Part shown: positions 52,348-61,502 of the stretch, one piece after another
Layout of the letters: every line of letters begins with the position of its first letter
How positions within the stretch are numbered: position 1 is the stretch's first letter
Source: Candidatus Limnocylindrales bacterium
Lineage (GTDB): Bacteria > Moduliflexota > Moduliflexia > Moduliflexales > JAUQPW01
DNA: 64,000 bases
Direction of reading: 5' to 3'
NCBI GenBank assembly: GCA_035559535.1
Contig: DATMBG010000052.1
Span: forward strand, 1 to 64,000
Program-made: the position numbers and the translations under genes
Notes under the pieces: generated by a model
What the model saw: the letters and a program-made list of their open reading frames with translations, nothing else
What the model was told of the DNA's origin: nothing
Database searches by the model: none

Positions 52348-53541
52348 TCAGGAAGAAGGGAGATCTATGCTCGATTCCTTGAAATATTCGTCCAACACAA
52401 GGAGGACCGCCTTTATCATCTCCGTCCGAGGGAATGGATCCACATAACGGGGCGAAAAGACATGGGATAATGCAATACCCCAATGGTCTGCTTTTACAAC
52501 CCCAAGACAGGTGGCGTCTCCTGTACTTTCAAAAAATTTCGAGTCCGGAAGAAGCAGTTGAGTATCATTGAGAACGTTGTATTTATACAATTCACGACCG
52601 GAAATATATAAAAACAAATCGTCCGGGTTGGTAATAAATTTAAACCCTTTTTTAAAAGCGCTCTGGGGATAAACGGCGGAGATGGAGAAAAGTTTGATGG
52701 AATCCCGGAGTCTTATCCGTGCATAGTTGTTTTGGCAGGTAATCCTGGCCAGGTCCAGGATCCCCTCGGGAAGGTCTGCCAGATCGTTGGCAAACTCTTC
52801 AGCTTTTTCGATTAATTCCTTCAACTCTTTAAGATTACCCGATGAGGCTTTTAATACCTCCTGGATCGTTTCTTTTACTCGATGTCTTAAAGTTCCTGTA
52901 GATTGTCTCAGTTTTCTATATGCCTTTAATAGGATGAGGGCAGCCTGACTCATAGGAGTGGACGGTAAGACTGACCCTCGAAGGGCTCCTGCAAAGCTGA
53001 CCACTGCACGGGTTCTGTCGGCGATATCGGCATAACGGGAATCGGCCAGCATTTGTACGGCGACGGGGCTCCCTTTGCTATAGGTAAAGAAAATCAGTTT
53101 CTCCTCAGGGTTCAGTTCTTGTTTGAGAAGGCGATAGACACTTTCAGCACACCTCTCATTACTTGCAAAGGAATCTCGATAGGCCACATACCGTACGGGA
53201 AAACCGAGGTTCTCAAGTATGGGGATTTGATCCCCAAAGGCCTTTGTTTTAATGAGATGATGGCCAAATCCCGGTAAAATAACCAGAGTTGCATCGAGTC
53301 TTGCAGCTATTTCTCTGTTCAGAACAGGAATGGATGGAATATAGCCAGAAAAGTAGGTTGCATAAAGGTTTGTATTGACATGTAGATCTATCAGGTTAAA
53401 AGTTTCTTCCGAATGAGGGTCCAGGGTGGAGCCCAATGGGATAAAGTAAAGATACTCTTCCAACTTCTTCCCGGATTCTCTCAAAAAGGCTTGAAAGATT
53501 TGTCCAAAACGGATTTTCCATTTATCCGGATGTTGTGACAT
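52348..53541 (-). CDS. Alpha/beta-hydrolase-like protein with atypical nucleophile elbow
   Basis: A 397-residue protein. ATLVILPGFGHH (near 80) matches the oxyanion strand of alpha/beta hydrolases, and IFFTYSKGSPVAVQML matches the nucleophile elbow, but reads Y-S-K-G-S instead of G-x-S-x-G. A helical region of about 100 residues (LLKAYRKLRQSTG... LADLPEGIL) replaces the usual cap, and DHWGIALSHVF near the end may hold the catalytic His. No signal peptide. It is probably a cytoplasmic esterase or lipase-like enzyme. Substrate unknown. Confidence 0.65.
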   Translation of the reverse strand: MSQHPDKWKIRFGQIFQAFLRESGKKLEEYLYFIPLGSTLDPHSEETFNLIDLHVNTNLYATYFSGYIPSIPVLNREIAARLDATLVILPGFGHHLIKTKAFGDQIPILENLGFPVRYVAYRDSFASNERCAESVYRLLKQELNPEEKLIFFTYSKGSPVAVQMLADSRYADIADRTRAVVSFAGALRGSVLPSTPMSQAALILLKAYRKLRQSTGTLRHRVKETIQEVLKASSGNLKELKELIEKAEEFANDLADLPEGILDLARITCQNNYARIRLRDSIKLFSISAVYPQSAFKKGFKFITNPDDLFLYISGRELYKYNVLNDTQLLLPDSKFFESTGDATCLGVVKADHWGIALSHVFSPRYVDPFPRTEMIKAVLLVLDEYFKESSIDLPSS

Positions 53542-53988
53542 GTTTAAATTCTCCCGAAACAGGAATAGATAATGTTGCGGTCCTTTTTGTTATAAGGCGA
53601 AATTCTTTCTGAAGACAAGGAAATTTTTTACTCAAATTTCGATATAAGCCGGGTGTATCGTTTCAAGATTAGCTTTACAAGGTAATGTATCTGTATCAGT
53701 AGGTCGAACGTCCCCGGCTACCTCCCCGTGGACGGGGAGGGCTGGGGTGGGGGGCTATGGTAGTAGGTGATAGATGATCTTTGCTAGCCCCCTTGTTTCC
53801 AGTAAGTTAACCTGCTGGGAACAAGAAGGAAATGAATTATTCCGCCACCTACTAAGCAGTTATGACCCGTTGGGTCGCCACGAAGCATAAAAATCGTAAG
53901 ACGATTTTCGTAAGAAATTGTTACAGTTACCAAGGTAATAGTCTCCTTGACGAAAAAAAACTCAGGTGCTATTCTCTTCCTGGAGCCT
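53542..53988. other. Intergenic region upstream of lptF
   Basis: 447 bases between divergent genes. It contains a strong hairpin CCTCCCCGT-GG-ACGGGGAGG at 53721-53740, GACCC/GGGTC at 53866-53877 and AAAATCGT-AAG-ACGATTTT at 53890-53908. No gene seen; the last hairpin is about 80 bases before lptF and may be regulatory. Confidence 0.5.
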
Positions 53989-55089
53989 ATGAAAATTATC
54001 CGAAGATATATCCTCTTGGAGATGATAAATCCCTTTCTGATAGGGCTTGCGATCTTTACTTTTGTCCTTTTAATGGACAAAACACTCAGTTTAACCGAGC
54101 TGGTGGTTAATAAAGGGGTAAGTGTGGCCGTAGTCGGAAAACTTATCGGTTATCTCCTCCCCTCTTTTTTGGTTCTAACCATTCCCATGGCGGTTTTGGT
54201 CGCCACCCTTATGGCCTTTGGTAGACTTTCTACCGATAGTGAAATCATTGCGTTGAGGGCCTCGGGGGTGAGTCTATACAGTTTGTTTGTTCCGGTTATG
54301 ATATTTTCCCTGATAGCCACATTCATTACCTTTATCATCTACGTTAAGCTTCTCCCCTGGGGAAACTATTCCTTTCGATTGACCCTTTTTAATCTGGCCA
54401 GAACTAAAGCAGCCGTTGGAATTAAGGAGCGGGTTTTTAATTCTACGTTTGAAGGTTTGGATATTTATGTGGATGAGATCGAGCGGGATAACTCGTTTAA
54501 AGGGGTCATGATTGCAGATTCCAGAGACCCTCAAGATCCTCAAATTGTCTTTGCCAAACGAGGTGAACTGCTTTCAGATCCAGAATCCCTTAAAGTAATC
54601 TTGCGTTTGTACGATGCCAATGCCCACCCTCGATATATCACGAATATGACACGATATAAAATTATCAACTTTCCGGTTTCCGATTTTGTTTTAACCTTAC
54701 AAAAGGATAGCAGTGGAATTATAGAAATCCCCCAGTCGGATCGAGACATGCCCATGAGTCGTCTATACGAAATGTATGTGACGGAAAAACAAGCCGGCCG
54801 GCGGTATTATTCTTATCTTATTGAACTCCATAAGAGGTTTTCCATTCCTATTGCTTGCTTTATCTTTAGTTTAATCGGAACCCCTCTGGGTATTACCTCG
54901 AAGCGAGCGGGAAAGTCGGGTGGATTTGCAGTAAGTATCGGATTGATTTTGGTTTATTATATTCTTATAACCGGGGGTGAAAATTTAGGGGATCAGGGAA
55001 AAATCCCGGCTTTTTTAGCCGCCTGGACTCCCAATGTGCTGCTGGGTGGAATTGGGACTTTACTGCTGGTTCGAATGGCTAAACAATAA
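53989..55089 (+). CDS. lptF: LPS export ABC transporter permease LptF
   Basis: Inner-membrane permease, about 366 residues, of the LptBFGC machine that lifts lipopolysaccharide out of the inner membrane. Three N-terminal helices, a periplasmic jellyroll (about 140-270) and three C-terminal helices are visible. Typical motifs are IIRRYILLEMINPFL at the start and FSIPIACFIFSLIGTPLGI after the jellyroll. GGAG precedes the ATG at 53989; an earlier TTG is less likely. LptG follows after 36 bases. It proves a diderm envelope. Confidence 0.93.
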   Translation: MKIIRRYILLEMINPFLIGLAIFTFVLLMDKTLSLTELVVNKGVSVAVVGKLIGYLLPSFLVLTIPMAVLVATLMAFGRLSTDSEIIALRASGVSLYSLFVPVMIFSLIATFITFIIYVKLLPWGNYSFRLTLFNLARTKAAVGIKERVFNSTFEGLDIYVDEIERDNSFKGVMIADSRDPQDPQIVFAKRGELLSDPESLKVILRLYDANAHPRYITNMTRYKIINFPVSDFVLTLQKDSSGIIEIPQSDRDMPMSRLYEMYVTEKQAGRRYYSYLIELHKRFSIPIACFIFSLIGTPLGITSKRAGKSGGFAVSIGLILVYYILITGGENLGDQGKIPAFLAAWTPNVLLGGIGTLLLVRMAKQ

Positions 55090-55125
55090 GGTCTAAAAGT
55101 TGAGATAACTTCTGATTCCTGGTTT

Positions 55126-56211
55126 ATGAAAGTTATAGATCGTTATCTTCTCCGTGAATTCCTGAAGATTTTTTTCTTAGGTTTGATTGCTCTAATTTGT
55201 GTTTTTACCATTGTGGATTTATTCGACCTGATTGACGATATCATTAAAAATCAGGTTCCTCTGAATGTACTTGTGGTCTACTTTTTAACCAAGATTCCGT
55301 GGCTTATTTTCTTTATCATGCCCATATCGATTCTTTTATCCACCCTGTTGACCTTAGGTACCTTTTCCAGGCACAGTGAGATTATTGCCATGCTGGCTAA
55401 TGGAATCAGTATTTATCGAATTTCTCTGCCCTTGCTCATTTTAGGATTTCTGGCCAGCATTTTTCTGTTTATTGCCAATGAAACCTTTATTCCCTGGAGT
55501 AACCAGATCGCCGATGCCTGCAGGAGAATCATAAAAAACCGGCCCCAGGAGACTCAAATGACCAAGAGTGGGATCTGGTTCCGAAGCCCAAAAGAAAATA
55601 GAATTTACAACATCAAACTTCTGGATCCTAACAGGAATGAACTCCATGGTGTAACGATTTATACTTTAGATAAAAATTTTAATATCAAAGAGCGGATCGA
55701 TGTAAGGGTCGCTAAATATCTGGGCAGAGAGTGGATCCTCTACAATGGTTCTCAGAGGACTTTCCAGGGCGACGTTTTAGGTGGAAATCAGACCCTATTT
55801 GCTGAAAGGAGAGGATTTCCTATTCAACCTTCCTTTGAGGAATTCCAGCGCATTCGGAAAGACCCGGAAGAAATGACTTATCGGGAATTAAAGAATTACA
55901 TCGGCGAACTTCAAAGTACTGGATACGATGCCTCTCGTTACATTGTGGATTTACGAGGAAAGATCTCCTTCCCCTTTGTCAGTCTGGTGATGGTTATTAT
56001 CGGAATTCCTTTTGCCTTAAAATCTCCGCGAAGTGGGACCACTGTAGGAATCGGGTTGAGTATTTTCATCGGGTTCAGCTATTGGATTACCTTAAATTTG
56101 GGGTTATCCTTAGGTCATGCCCAGATTTTCCCACCCCTTTTAGCTGCTTGGGTTTCGCACATTCTTTTTGTTGCCATCGGGGGATACCTGATTTTGAGCA
56201 CCCAGACTTGA
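55126..56211 (+). CDS. lptG: LPS export ABC transporter permease LptG
   Basis: A 361-residue partner of LptF with the same 3+3 helix layout and periplasmic domain. It opens with MKVIDRYLLREFLKIFFLGL, has PWLIFFIMPISILLSTLLTLG in the second helix, and KISFPFVSLVMVIIGIPFAL after the jellyroll. It is encoded directly behind lptF and ends before a convergent murJ gene. LptA, B, C, D and E are not in this window. Confidence 0.93.
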   Translation: MKVIDRYLLREFLKIFFLGLIALICVFTIVDLFDLIDDIIKNQVPLNVLVVYFLTKIPWLIFFIMPISILLSTLLTLGTFSRHSEIIAMLANGISIYRISLPLLILGFLASIFLFIANETFIPWSNQIADACRRIIKNRPQETQMTKSGIWFRSPKENRIYNIKLLDPNRNELHGVTIYTLDKNFNIKERIDVRVAKYLGREWILYNGSQRTFQGDVLGGNQTLFAERRGFPIQPSFEEFQRIRKDPEEMTYRELKNYIGELQSTGYDASRYIVDLRGKISFPFVSLVMVIIGIPFALKSPRSGTTVGIGLSIFIGFSYWITLNLGLSLGHAQIFPPLLAAWVSHILFVAIGGYLILSTQT

Positions 56212-56343
56212 CGGTATCCTCCTATGGACGGATCCCTTCATACTGCAACCGCACGAAGGGTTGACCATTCATCCTGTTAACCGATACCAGGCGAAGTGGG
56301 GGGGGGGTTGATGATAGCCCGCCAATTCAACAGAACTTTCCTC

Positions 56344-57918
56344 TCATCTCTTTATTTTTGCCTTTACCACGGCCATCACCTGCTCCAACTCCTCCACCTG
56401 AAGAACTCTACACGCTACATAGAAGAGCCCCACACTTACCAGAATACTCAGGCTTACCCAGATAAGGTTTCCTAACAAGCCCCATGAATGCAGATAACCG
56501 GCAAGGCTTTGCCGGGTTATCCAACAGGCCATAGCCATGACTGAAGAGGCTGCGATAATTTTAGAAAAAGAGCGGAGCAGGATTCTCCCATGAATTCCTT
56601 TGAGTTTATAACGTAGAATCGAGATTAAAAAGGTAAAATTGAAGATGGCCATGAGAGAAGTAGAGAGGGCCAATCCCCGATGGCCCAGGGGTTGAATCAA
56701 CAGCCAGTTGAGTAAAATATTATTAACAATGGAGATCAAACTGACCATCATAGGGATTTGAGTATCCTTTAAGGCATAAAAAGCCGGTACCAGGACTTTG
56801 ATTCCTGCGTAAGCCGAGAGGCCGATAGCATAAAAGGCCAAAGCTCCGGCGGTTTCCTGGGTGTCAAAACTTGTAAACCGCCCGTGCTCGTAAATGAGGC
56901 GGATGATAGGACTTCCGAGTACGATAAGTCCGAACGAAGCCGGAATGGTCAGCAAAAAGACCAGACCCAGGGAGGAGGCTAGAGTCTGGCGGAATTCATC
57001 CATGTCCTGGCGGGCGGCACTTCTGGAGATGGCCGGAAGGGTGGCCGTCGCGATAGCAACCCCGAAGACCCCGATAGGGAATTGCATAAGCCGGAAGGCA
57101 TAGTTAAGCCAGGAGACCCAGCTTTGCTGGGTAGAAGCGAAATAGGTATTAATAAAAACATTGATCTGTACGGCGGCCTGGCCTATAATGGCGGGACCGA
57201 TGAGTTTCATAATCTGGCGAATACCCGGGTCTGAAAAGCTTATGATCGGCTGATAGCGAAATCCAACCCGATAGAGAGAAGGGACCTGGATAAAAAACTG
57301 GAGTAATCCTCCGGCCAGAGTACCGATGGCCATTCCCACAATGGGTTCCTGGCCCAGATAGGGCATCAGATAAACGCAAGACACCCCTACCAGGATAGAT
57401 CCCACGTTGAAGAACGTAGAAGCCGAAGCCGGAATTCCAAACCGATCCTTTGTATTTAAAATTCCCATGGCTACGGCGGCCAGGGAAATGAGTGGAAGGA
57501 AGGGAAACATGATCTGGGTCAATTTGACCGTGAGGGCTACTTTACCGGGAATATCTTCGAACCGGGGGGCCATCCAGGAGACAATCTGGTCTGAAAACAA
57601 AATACCCAGAAAGGCAACTCCTCCTAAAAGGAGGGTAAGGGTGTTAAGGACCAGGTTGGCCAGACGCCAGGCGGCTCCCTCTCCTTTTTCCACCTGCCAT
57701 TGGGTAAATGTGGTCACGAAGGCCGAGCTTAGAGCCCCTTCCGCGAATAAATCCCGGAGAAGGTTAGGGATACGGAAGGCTACAGTGAAAGCATCGTAGG
57801 CCAGTCCCGCTCCAAAGAGGGCTGCAAAAACCTGTTCCCGGATCAAACCTAAAATACGGCTGGCCATAACGGCCAGACTTACAATGCCTGAAGATTTAAC
57901 AAGGCGCGAGGTTGACAT
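56344..57918 (-). CDS. murJ: Lipid II flippase MurJ
   Basis: A 524-residue multidrug/oligosaccharidyl-lipid/polysaccharide exporter of about 14 helices that flips lipid II for peptidoglycan synthesis. The N-terminal SRILGLIREQVFAALFGAG and DAFTVAFRIPNLLRDLFAEGALSSAFVTTFT are MurJ signatures, with APRFEDIPGK and IYEHGRF later on. It is convergent with lptG; the 132-base gap holds a run of ten G. Confidence 0.95.
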   Translation of the reverse strand: MSTSRLVKSSGIVSLAVMASRILGLIREQVFAALFGAGLAYDAFTVAFRIPNLLRDLFAEGALSSAFVTTFTQWQVEKGEGAAWRLANLVLNTLTLLLGGVAFLGILFSDQIVSWMAPRFEDIPGKVALTVKLTQIMFPFLPLISLAAVAMGILNTKDRFGIPASASTFFNVGSILVGVSCVYLMPYLGQEPIVGMAIGTLAGGLLQFFIQVPSLYRVGFRYQPIISFSDPGIRQIMKLIGPAIIGQAAVQINVFINTYFASTQQSWVSWLNYAFRLMQFPIGVFGVAIATATLPAISRSAARQDMDEFRQTLASSLGLVFLLTIPASFGLIVLGSPIIRLIYEHGRFTSFDTQETAGALAFYAIGLSAYAGIKVLVPAFYALKDTQIPMMVSLISIVNNILLNWLLIQPLGHRGLALSTSLMAIFNFTFLISILRYKLKGIHGRILLRSFSKIIAASSVMAMACWITRQSLAGYLHSWGLLGNLIWVSLSILVSVGLFYVACRVLQVEELEQVMAVVKAKIKR

Positions 57919-58357
57919 GGTTTTTATTCTAAGCTGAACGTTTTAGGGTTTCAATACTTATTTCCGGCATAATTTTCTGAAAAAAAGGTTTCCTGCTTGA
58001 CAACAATCAGGAGATATTTCTACAATAACTCCAGGTATAAGGAGAATATTAAGATTAGCCACAAAGGCATAAAGATATACAGGATCGGTCAATTTTCTTA
58101 TTTTTAATGATCCCTTCTGTCTGTGTGCCTTTGTGGCTAATTAGTTTTATATCTGCTTATAGCCCAGAACGTCCCTGATAGAAAGTAGGAGCGTAGGGGC
58201 GTAAGGCCTTACGCCCCTACAAGAACAGGAAAGTTCCTGAGAACTTCGGTGTTACAAGCCTGACAGAAAAAGGATAACAACAGGAGTGGGTACTGAGTAG
58301 TGGGTAAAGAATCTTTGGGTGTTATGGCTCAGTACTTGGTATCCCTCTTTTTTAAGC
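57919..58357. other. Intergenic region rich in repeats upstream of MetE-like gene
   Basis: 439 bases, no gene. ATTAGCCACAAAGGCA at 58054-58069 is the exact complement of 58126-58141, a 16-bp inverted repeat with a 56-base spacer. The 28-bp palindrome at 58193-58220 follows, then imperfect TACTGAGTA / CTCAGTACT copies around 58288-58335, like those at 15.7 kb. Confidence 0.6.
58193..58220. repeat. 28-bp perfect palindrome, fixed-end family
   Basis: GTAGGGGCGTAAGG followed by its exact complement CCTTACGCCCCTAC. Same ends and length as the copies at 15714, 18960 and 59643 but a different core. Confidence 0.87.
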
Positions 58358-59395
58358 ATGACCACACAACCTCACCCCCTTTTACCTACTACTGTTGTAG
58401 GAAGTTATGCCACCCCTGGGTGGATGTGGACGGCATTAGAGGAAGTCAAACAGGGCAAATACGGAGTAACCGACATTAAAGAACTATATGATGACGCGGT
58501 TAAAATTGCCATTTTTGATCAGGAGAAAGCCGGTGTAGATATCATCAGCGATGGCGAGATGCGTCGATTTTTCTTTGTCCAGAATTATTACAAGCGATTT
58601 ACGGGACTTGCTCCGATCGAACCGTTGAGAAAAACGGGTCTTTATGGTTATGACAGCCCTGTCCGATATCGCCCTGTGGAAAAAATTAAGGTTCCCGAAG
58701 GCCTGGGTATTGTGGAGGAGTATCGATTTCTTCGACAAAACACCCAGAAACCCGTCAAAGTAGCCGTAGCCGGACCCTTAACCTTAACGATTCATATTCA
58801 TCTGGAAAAAAACGATCCCTATTACAAAGATCGTTTAGAGCTGGCCTATGAGTTTGCAGAAGTGGTCAATGCGGAATTAAAGGCCCTGGTGGCCGAAGGA
58901 GCTGATTTTATTCAAATTGATGAGCCCTCCTATGCCATTATTCCAGGGACCACCCGGGATTGGATTCATCTTTTTAACAAGTGTGTTGAAGGGGTCAATG
59001 CCAAGATCGCCCTTCATATTTGTTTTGGCAATCTCCTCAGCAGACCTCGCGGAAAGCGTACGTATCGTTGGATGTTTCCCGACTTACTGGAAGCCAAGGC
59101 CCAACAATTTGTCTTTGAGTATGCCAATCGCGAAATGAAAGAAATCGAGCTTTGGAAAGAGTTTGGGATCGACCGTGAGTTAGGAGCCGGTCTCATCGAC
59201 GTAAAGTCCTTCTATGTGGAGACCCCTGAGGATGTTGCCGAGCGTATTCGAGAAACCCTCAAATATGTTCCTGCCGAGAAACTTTATATCAACCCCGATT
59301 GCGGTTTTTTCCCGGTTCCCCGATGGCTGGCCTATCTTAAACTGCAGCGGATGGTTGAGGGGACAAAGATTGTGCGGAAGGAGTTAGCAGGTTAA
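58358..59395 (+). CDS. Cobalamin-independent methionine synthase (MetE) C-terminal-domain protein
   Basis: A 345-residue single-barrel MetE-like protein, corresponding to the C-terminal catalytic half of MetE. It begins with LPTTVVGSYATPGWM; DGEMRR, FIQIDEPSY and the zinc ligands HIC (ALHICFGN) and Cys in NPDCGFF are present. The N-terminal folate-binding half is missing, so it is a core-MetE or a methyltransferase using another donor. The ATG at 58358 is used; a longer start reads into repeat sequence. It precedes the Csx20 gene by about 290 bases and is probably unrelated to it. Confidence 0.88.
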   Translation: MTTQPHPLLPTTVVGSYATPGWMWTALEEVKQGKYGVTDIKELYDDAVKIAIFDQEKAGVDIISDGEMRRFFFVQNYYKRFTGLAPIEPLRKTGLYGYDSPVRYRPVEKIKVPEGLGIVEEYRFLRQNTQKPVKVAVAGPLTLTIHIHLEKNDPYYKDRLELAYEFAEVVNAELKALVAEGADFIQIDEPSYAIIPGTTRDWIHLFNKCVEGVNAKIALHICFGNLLSRPRGKRTYRWMFPDLLEAKAQQFVFEYANREMKEIELWKEFGIDRELGAGLIDVKSFYVETPEDVAERIRETLKYVPAEKLYINPDCGFFPVPRWLAYLKLQRMVEGTKIVRKELAG

Positions 59396-59685
59396 GAGCG
59401 AATAGCAGGTTAACCGTCCCGGACAGTAGGTTAACCGTCCCGGTTGACATAAGAGAAGCTATGCTCTCTATAGTTCTCAGAAGTAATCTTTCTTTATTCA
59501 GCCTGGACTGGTAAGCATGGCTTTACCGGTTCAGATCCCGAACTATGCAAAAAATGAGCATACCCGAAAACTGTAGCGTAGGCAGGCTGAGGATGAAGTT
59601 TTTTGTCTTAAACCTTGTTTCTTTATCTATATTTTAACCGAGGTAGGGGCGATCGGCCGGTCGCCCCTACCGGGGAACCTATAAA
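59396..59685. other. Intergenic region upstream of csx20-like gene, with short tandem repeats
   Basis: 290 bases. About 21-bp steps of AGCAGGTTAA.../AGTAGGTTAACCGTCCCGG repeat at 59385-59443, with AGGTTAACCGTCCCGG exact at 59407-59422 and 59428-59443. The fixed-end palindrome follows at 59643. No CRISPR-like regular spacing. Confidence 0.6.
59643..59670. repeat. 28-bp palindrome, fixed-end family
   Basis: GTAGGGGCGATCGG faces CCGGTCGCCCCTAC with one mismatched pair. Its GACCGGCCGGTC-type core is the same as in the two palindromes inside octamer locus A. It ends 16 bases before the csx20-like ATG. Confidence 0.85.
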
Positions 59686-60078
59686 ATGCCCAAAATGTTA
59701 CTTCTCTTTTCCCATGAATTAACCCAGGACCAAATCAAAGATGCCAGGGCTACTTTAAACATCACCGAATTTGTCCCCCTGTCTGTGGATCTGGAAGGTC
59801 TCTGGAAGAATATTCCCCCCACCAAACCTTCGTTAAGTGAGTATCTGGAACCCCTTCGTAGATGGATGAAAGGGCATGCAGAGCCTGGAGATTATGTATT
59901 GATCCAGGGTGATTTTGGGGCCGTCTATTTAATGGTTAATTTTGCCTTTTCTGCTGGTTTAATTCCTGTTTATTCCACCACCGAACGGGAAGTGGTGGAG
60001 AAGGCCTTGCCGGATAACACGGTGAGATCGGAACGGGTGTTCCGGCATAGGATGTTTAGAAGATATGAAAAGGAGTGA
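59686..60078 (+). CDS. csx20: Csx20-family CRISPR-associated protein, predicted ring nuclease
   Basis: A 130-residue protein. The pattern LLLFSHELTQDQ...GDYVLIQGDFGAVYLMV...GLIPVYSTTEREVVE with FRHRMFRRYE at the end matches the Csx20 family as I know it. Csx20 is one of the small families proposed as ring nucleases that degrade the cyclic oligoadenylate messengers made by type III CRISPR Cas10. It lies five bases ahead of a CARF-HEPN effector gene, the arrangement expected for a messenger-quencher and its target. No cas10, csm, cmr, cas1/2 or array is in the window. Family call from memory; function is inferred. Confidence 0.72.
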   Translation: MPKMLLLFSHELTQDQIKDARATLNITEFVPLSVDLEGLWKNIPPTKPSLSEYLEPLRRWMKGHAEPGDYVLIQGDFGAVYLMVNFAFSAGLIPVYSTTEREVVEKALPDNTVRSERVFRHRMFRRYEKE

Positions 60079-60083
60079 GTCCA

Positions 60084-61409
60084 ATGAGTCAAGTCATGCT
60101 TGCCTTTTTAGGAACCAACGATTACTTACCTTGTAACTATTTGCTGAATGAGAAAGGGAAGATCAGTGGAGTGCGATTTATTCAGGAAGCTCTGGTTTCT
60201 TTATTCTGCAAAGATTGGACGGAAAAGGATAGGATTATTATTTTTCTGACTGAAGAGGCTAAAAATAAAAACTGGGTGGATAATGGTCATAAGGATAGGG
60301 ACGGTAAACCTCTGCAGAGAGAAGGATTAAAAAGAAGATTAGAATCTTTAGGGTTAAAGACTAAAATTCTTGACAAAGAAATTCCGGATGGGCGAACGGA
60401 AGAGGAGATTTGGAGAATTTTTGATGAGGTTCTTAATCAAATAGATCATGGGGATGAAGTAATATTTGATATGACCCATGCTTTCCGTTCTCTCCCTATG
60501 CTTGCCATCATCATATTGAACTATGCAAAGGTCATAAAGAATATCAAAATAAATGGAGTTTACTACGGTGCCTTTGAATCCTTAGGCAGTATTCGCGAAG
60601 TGGAAAAAATGGCAGTCCAGGATCGTAACGTTCCAATTTTCAATCTTACCCCCTTTGTTCGTCTTTTCGATTGGACGAATGCCATACATAATTTTATTAC
60701 GTATGGGGACGCTAAAGATATCAGTGAGCTGACTCAACAAGAAATAAAATCTATTCTGGCAGATACACAAGGAAAAGACGAGGGCGCACAAAACCTCCGG
60801 GAACTGAGTAAACAACTAAAGAAGCTCACCAAATTAATTCAGACAAGTCGAGGACCTGGTCTCATCGATGGATTTGATTTTGACGGCTTAAGAGAACTGA
60901 TAAAAAAAGAAGGATTCTTAAAACCGATAAATCCTTTACTCGATAAAATAGCGAATAAAATTAAAGATTTTAAAAATAAAGATATTAAAAACGGATATGC
61001 TGCGGTTGAATGGTGTATTCAACACAATTTAATACCACAGGGTTATACTCTACTTCAAGAGACGATGATTAGCGAGGTTGTCGTAAGACATTTTGGTCAG
61101 AGCGAAATTCTCAATGAAGACAAAAGGAAACTTGCTGCTCAGGCTCTCCATATTGCAAATAGAAACATTATTGCAAATAGAAAAATTCCTGAAGAGGAAT
61201 GGGAAGAGCCAGCTAAAAGTAGAAAAGAAGACGTTCAAAAAATTATAAGTTGCCTGAGCGAGGATTTTATTAAGATATATGACTCGATAACGCAAGATAG
61301 AAATGATATAAACCATGCCGGGTTCAGAACTCAACCCTCTCAACCCGAGGACTTACAGGAGAGATTAAAGGAAAGATATTACAAGAACTTGAAAAAAGGT
61401 TTGGCCTAG
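60084..61409 (+). CDS. csx2: Csx1/Csx2-family (TM1812-type) CARF-HEPN ribonuclease
   Basis: A 441-residue effector. The N-terminal half is a CARF domain of the TM1812/Csx2 type: MLAFLGTNDYLPCNYLL at the start, IFLTEEAKNKNW, and the hallmark DMTHAFRSLPMLAIIILNY with GVYYGAFE. The C-terminal half is helical and ends in a HEPN active site, Arg406-x4-His411 (RNDINH). Such proteins bind cyclic oligoadenylate through CARF and then cut RNA. AAAAGGAG lies nine bases before the ATG at 60084. The base composition is more A-rich than in the neighbours, which suggests transfer. The csx20-like gene just upstream would limit its activity. Confidence 0.88.
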   Translation: MSQVMLAFLGTNDYLPCNYLLNEKGKISGVRFIQEALVSLFCKDWTEKDRIIIFLTEEAKNKNWVDNGHKDRDGKPLQREGLKRRLESLGLKTKILDKEIPDGRTEEEIWRIFDEVLNQIDHGDEVIFDMTHAFRSLPMLAIIILNYAKVIKNIKINGVYYGAFESLGSIREVEKMAVQDRNVPIFNLTPFVRLFDWTNAIHNFITYGDAKDISELTQQEIKSILADTQGKDEGAQNLRELSKQLKKLTKLIQTSRGPGLIDGFDFDGLRELIKKEGFLKPINPLLDKIANKIKDFKNKDIKNGYAAVEWCIQHNLIPQGYTLLQETMISEVVVRHFGQSEILNEDKRKLAAQALHIANRNIIANRKIPEEEWEEPAKSRKEDVQKIISCLSEDFIKIYDSITQDRNDINHAGFRTQPSQPEDLQERLKERYYKNLKKGLA

Positions 61410-61502
61410 TACGGGCACGGCAGGCCATGTTTCTGCTTATAACCCGCTATACAAGCTCCTGAGCATGCCGATGCCTTTACTTCTGATTAGAAAGCCATAT
61501 CT

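Noticed and set aside
59385-59443. Short CRISPR-like repeats upstream of the Csx20 gene
   Set aside because: Only two to three 21-base tandem units without spacers; not an array.
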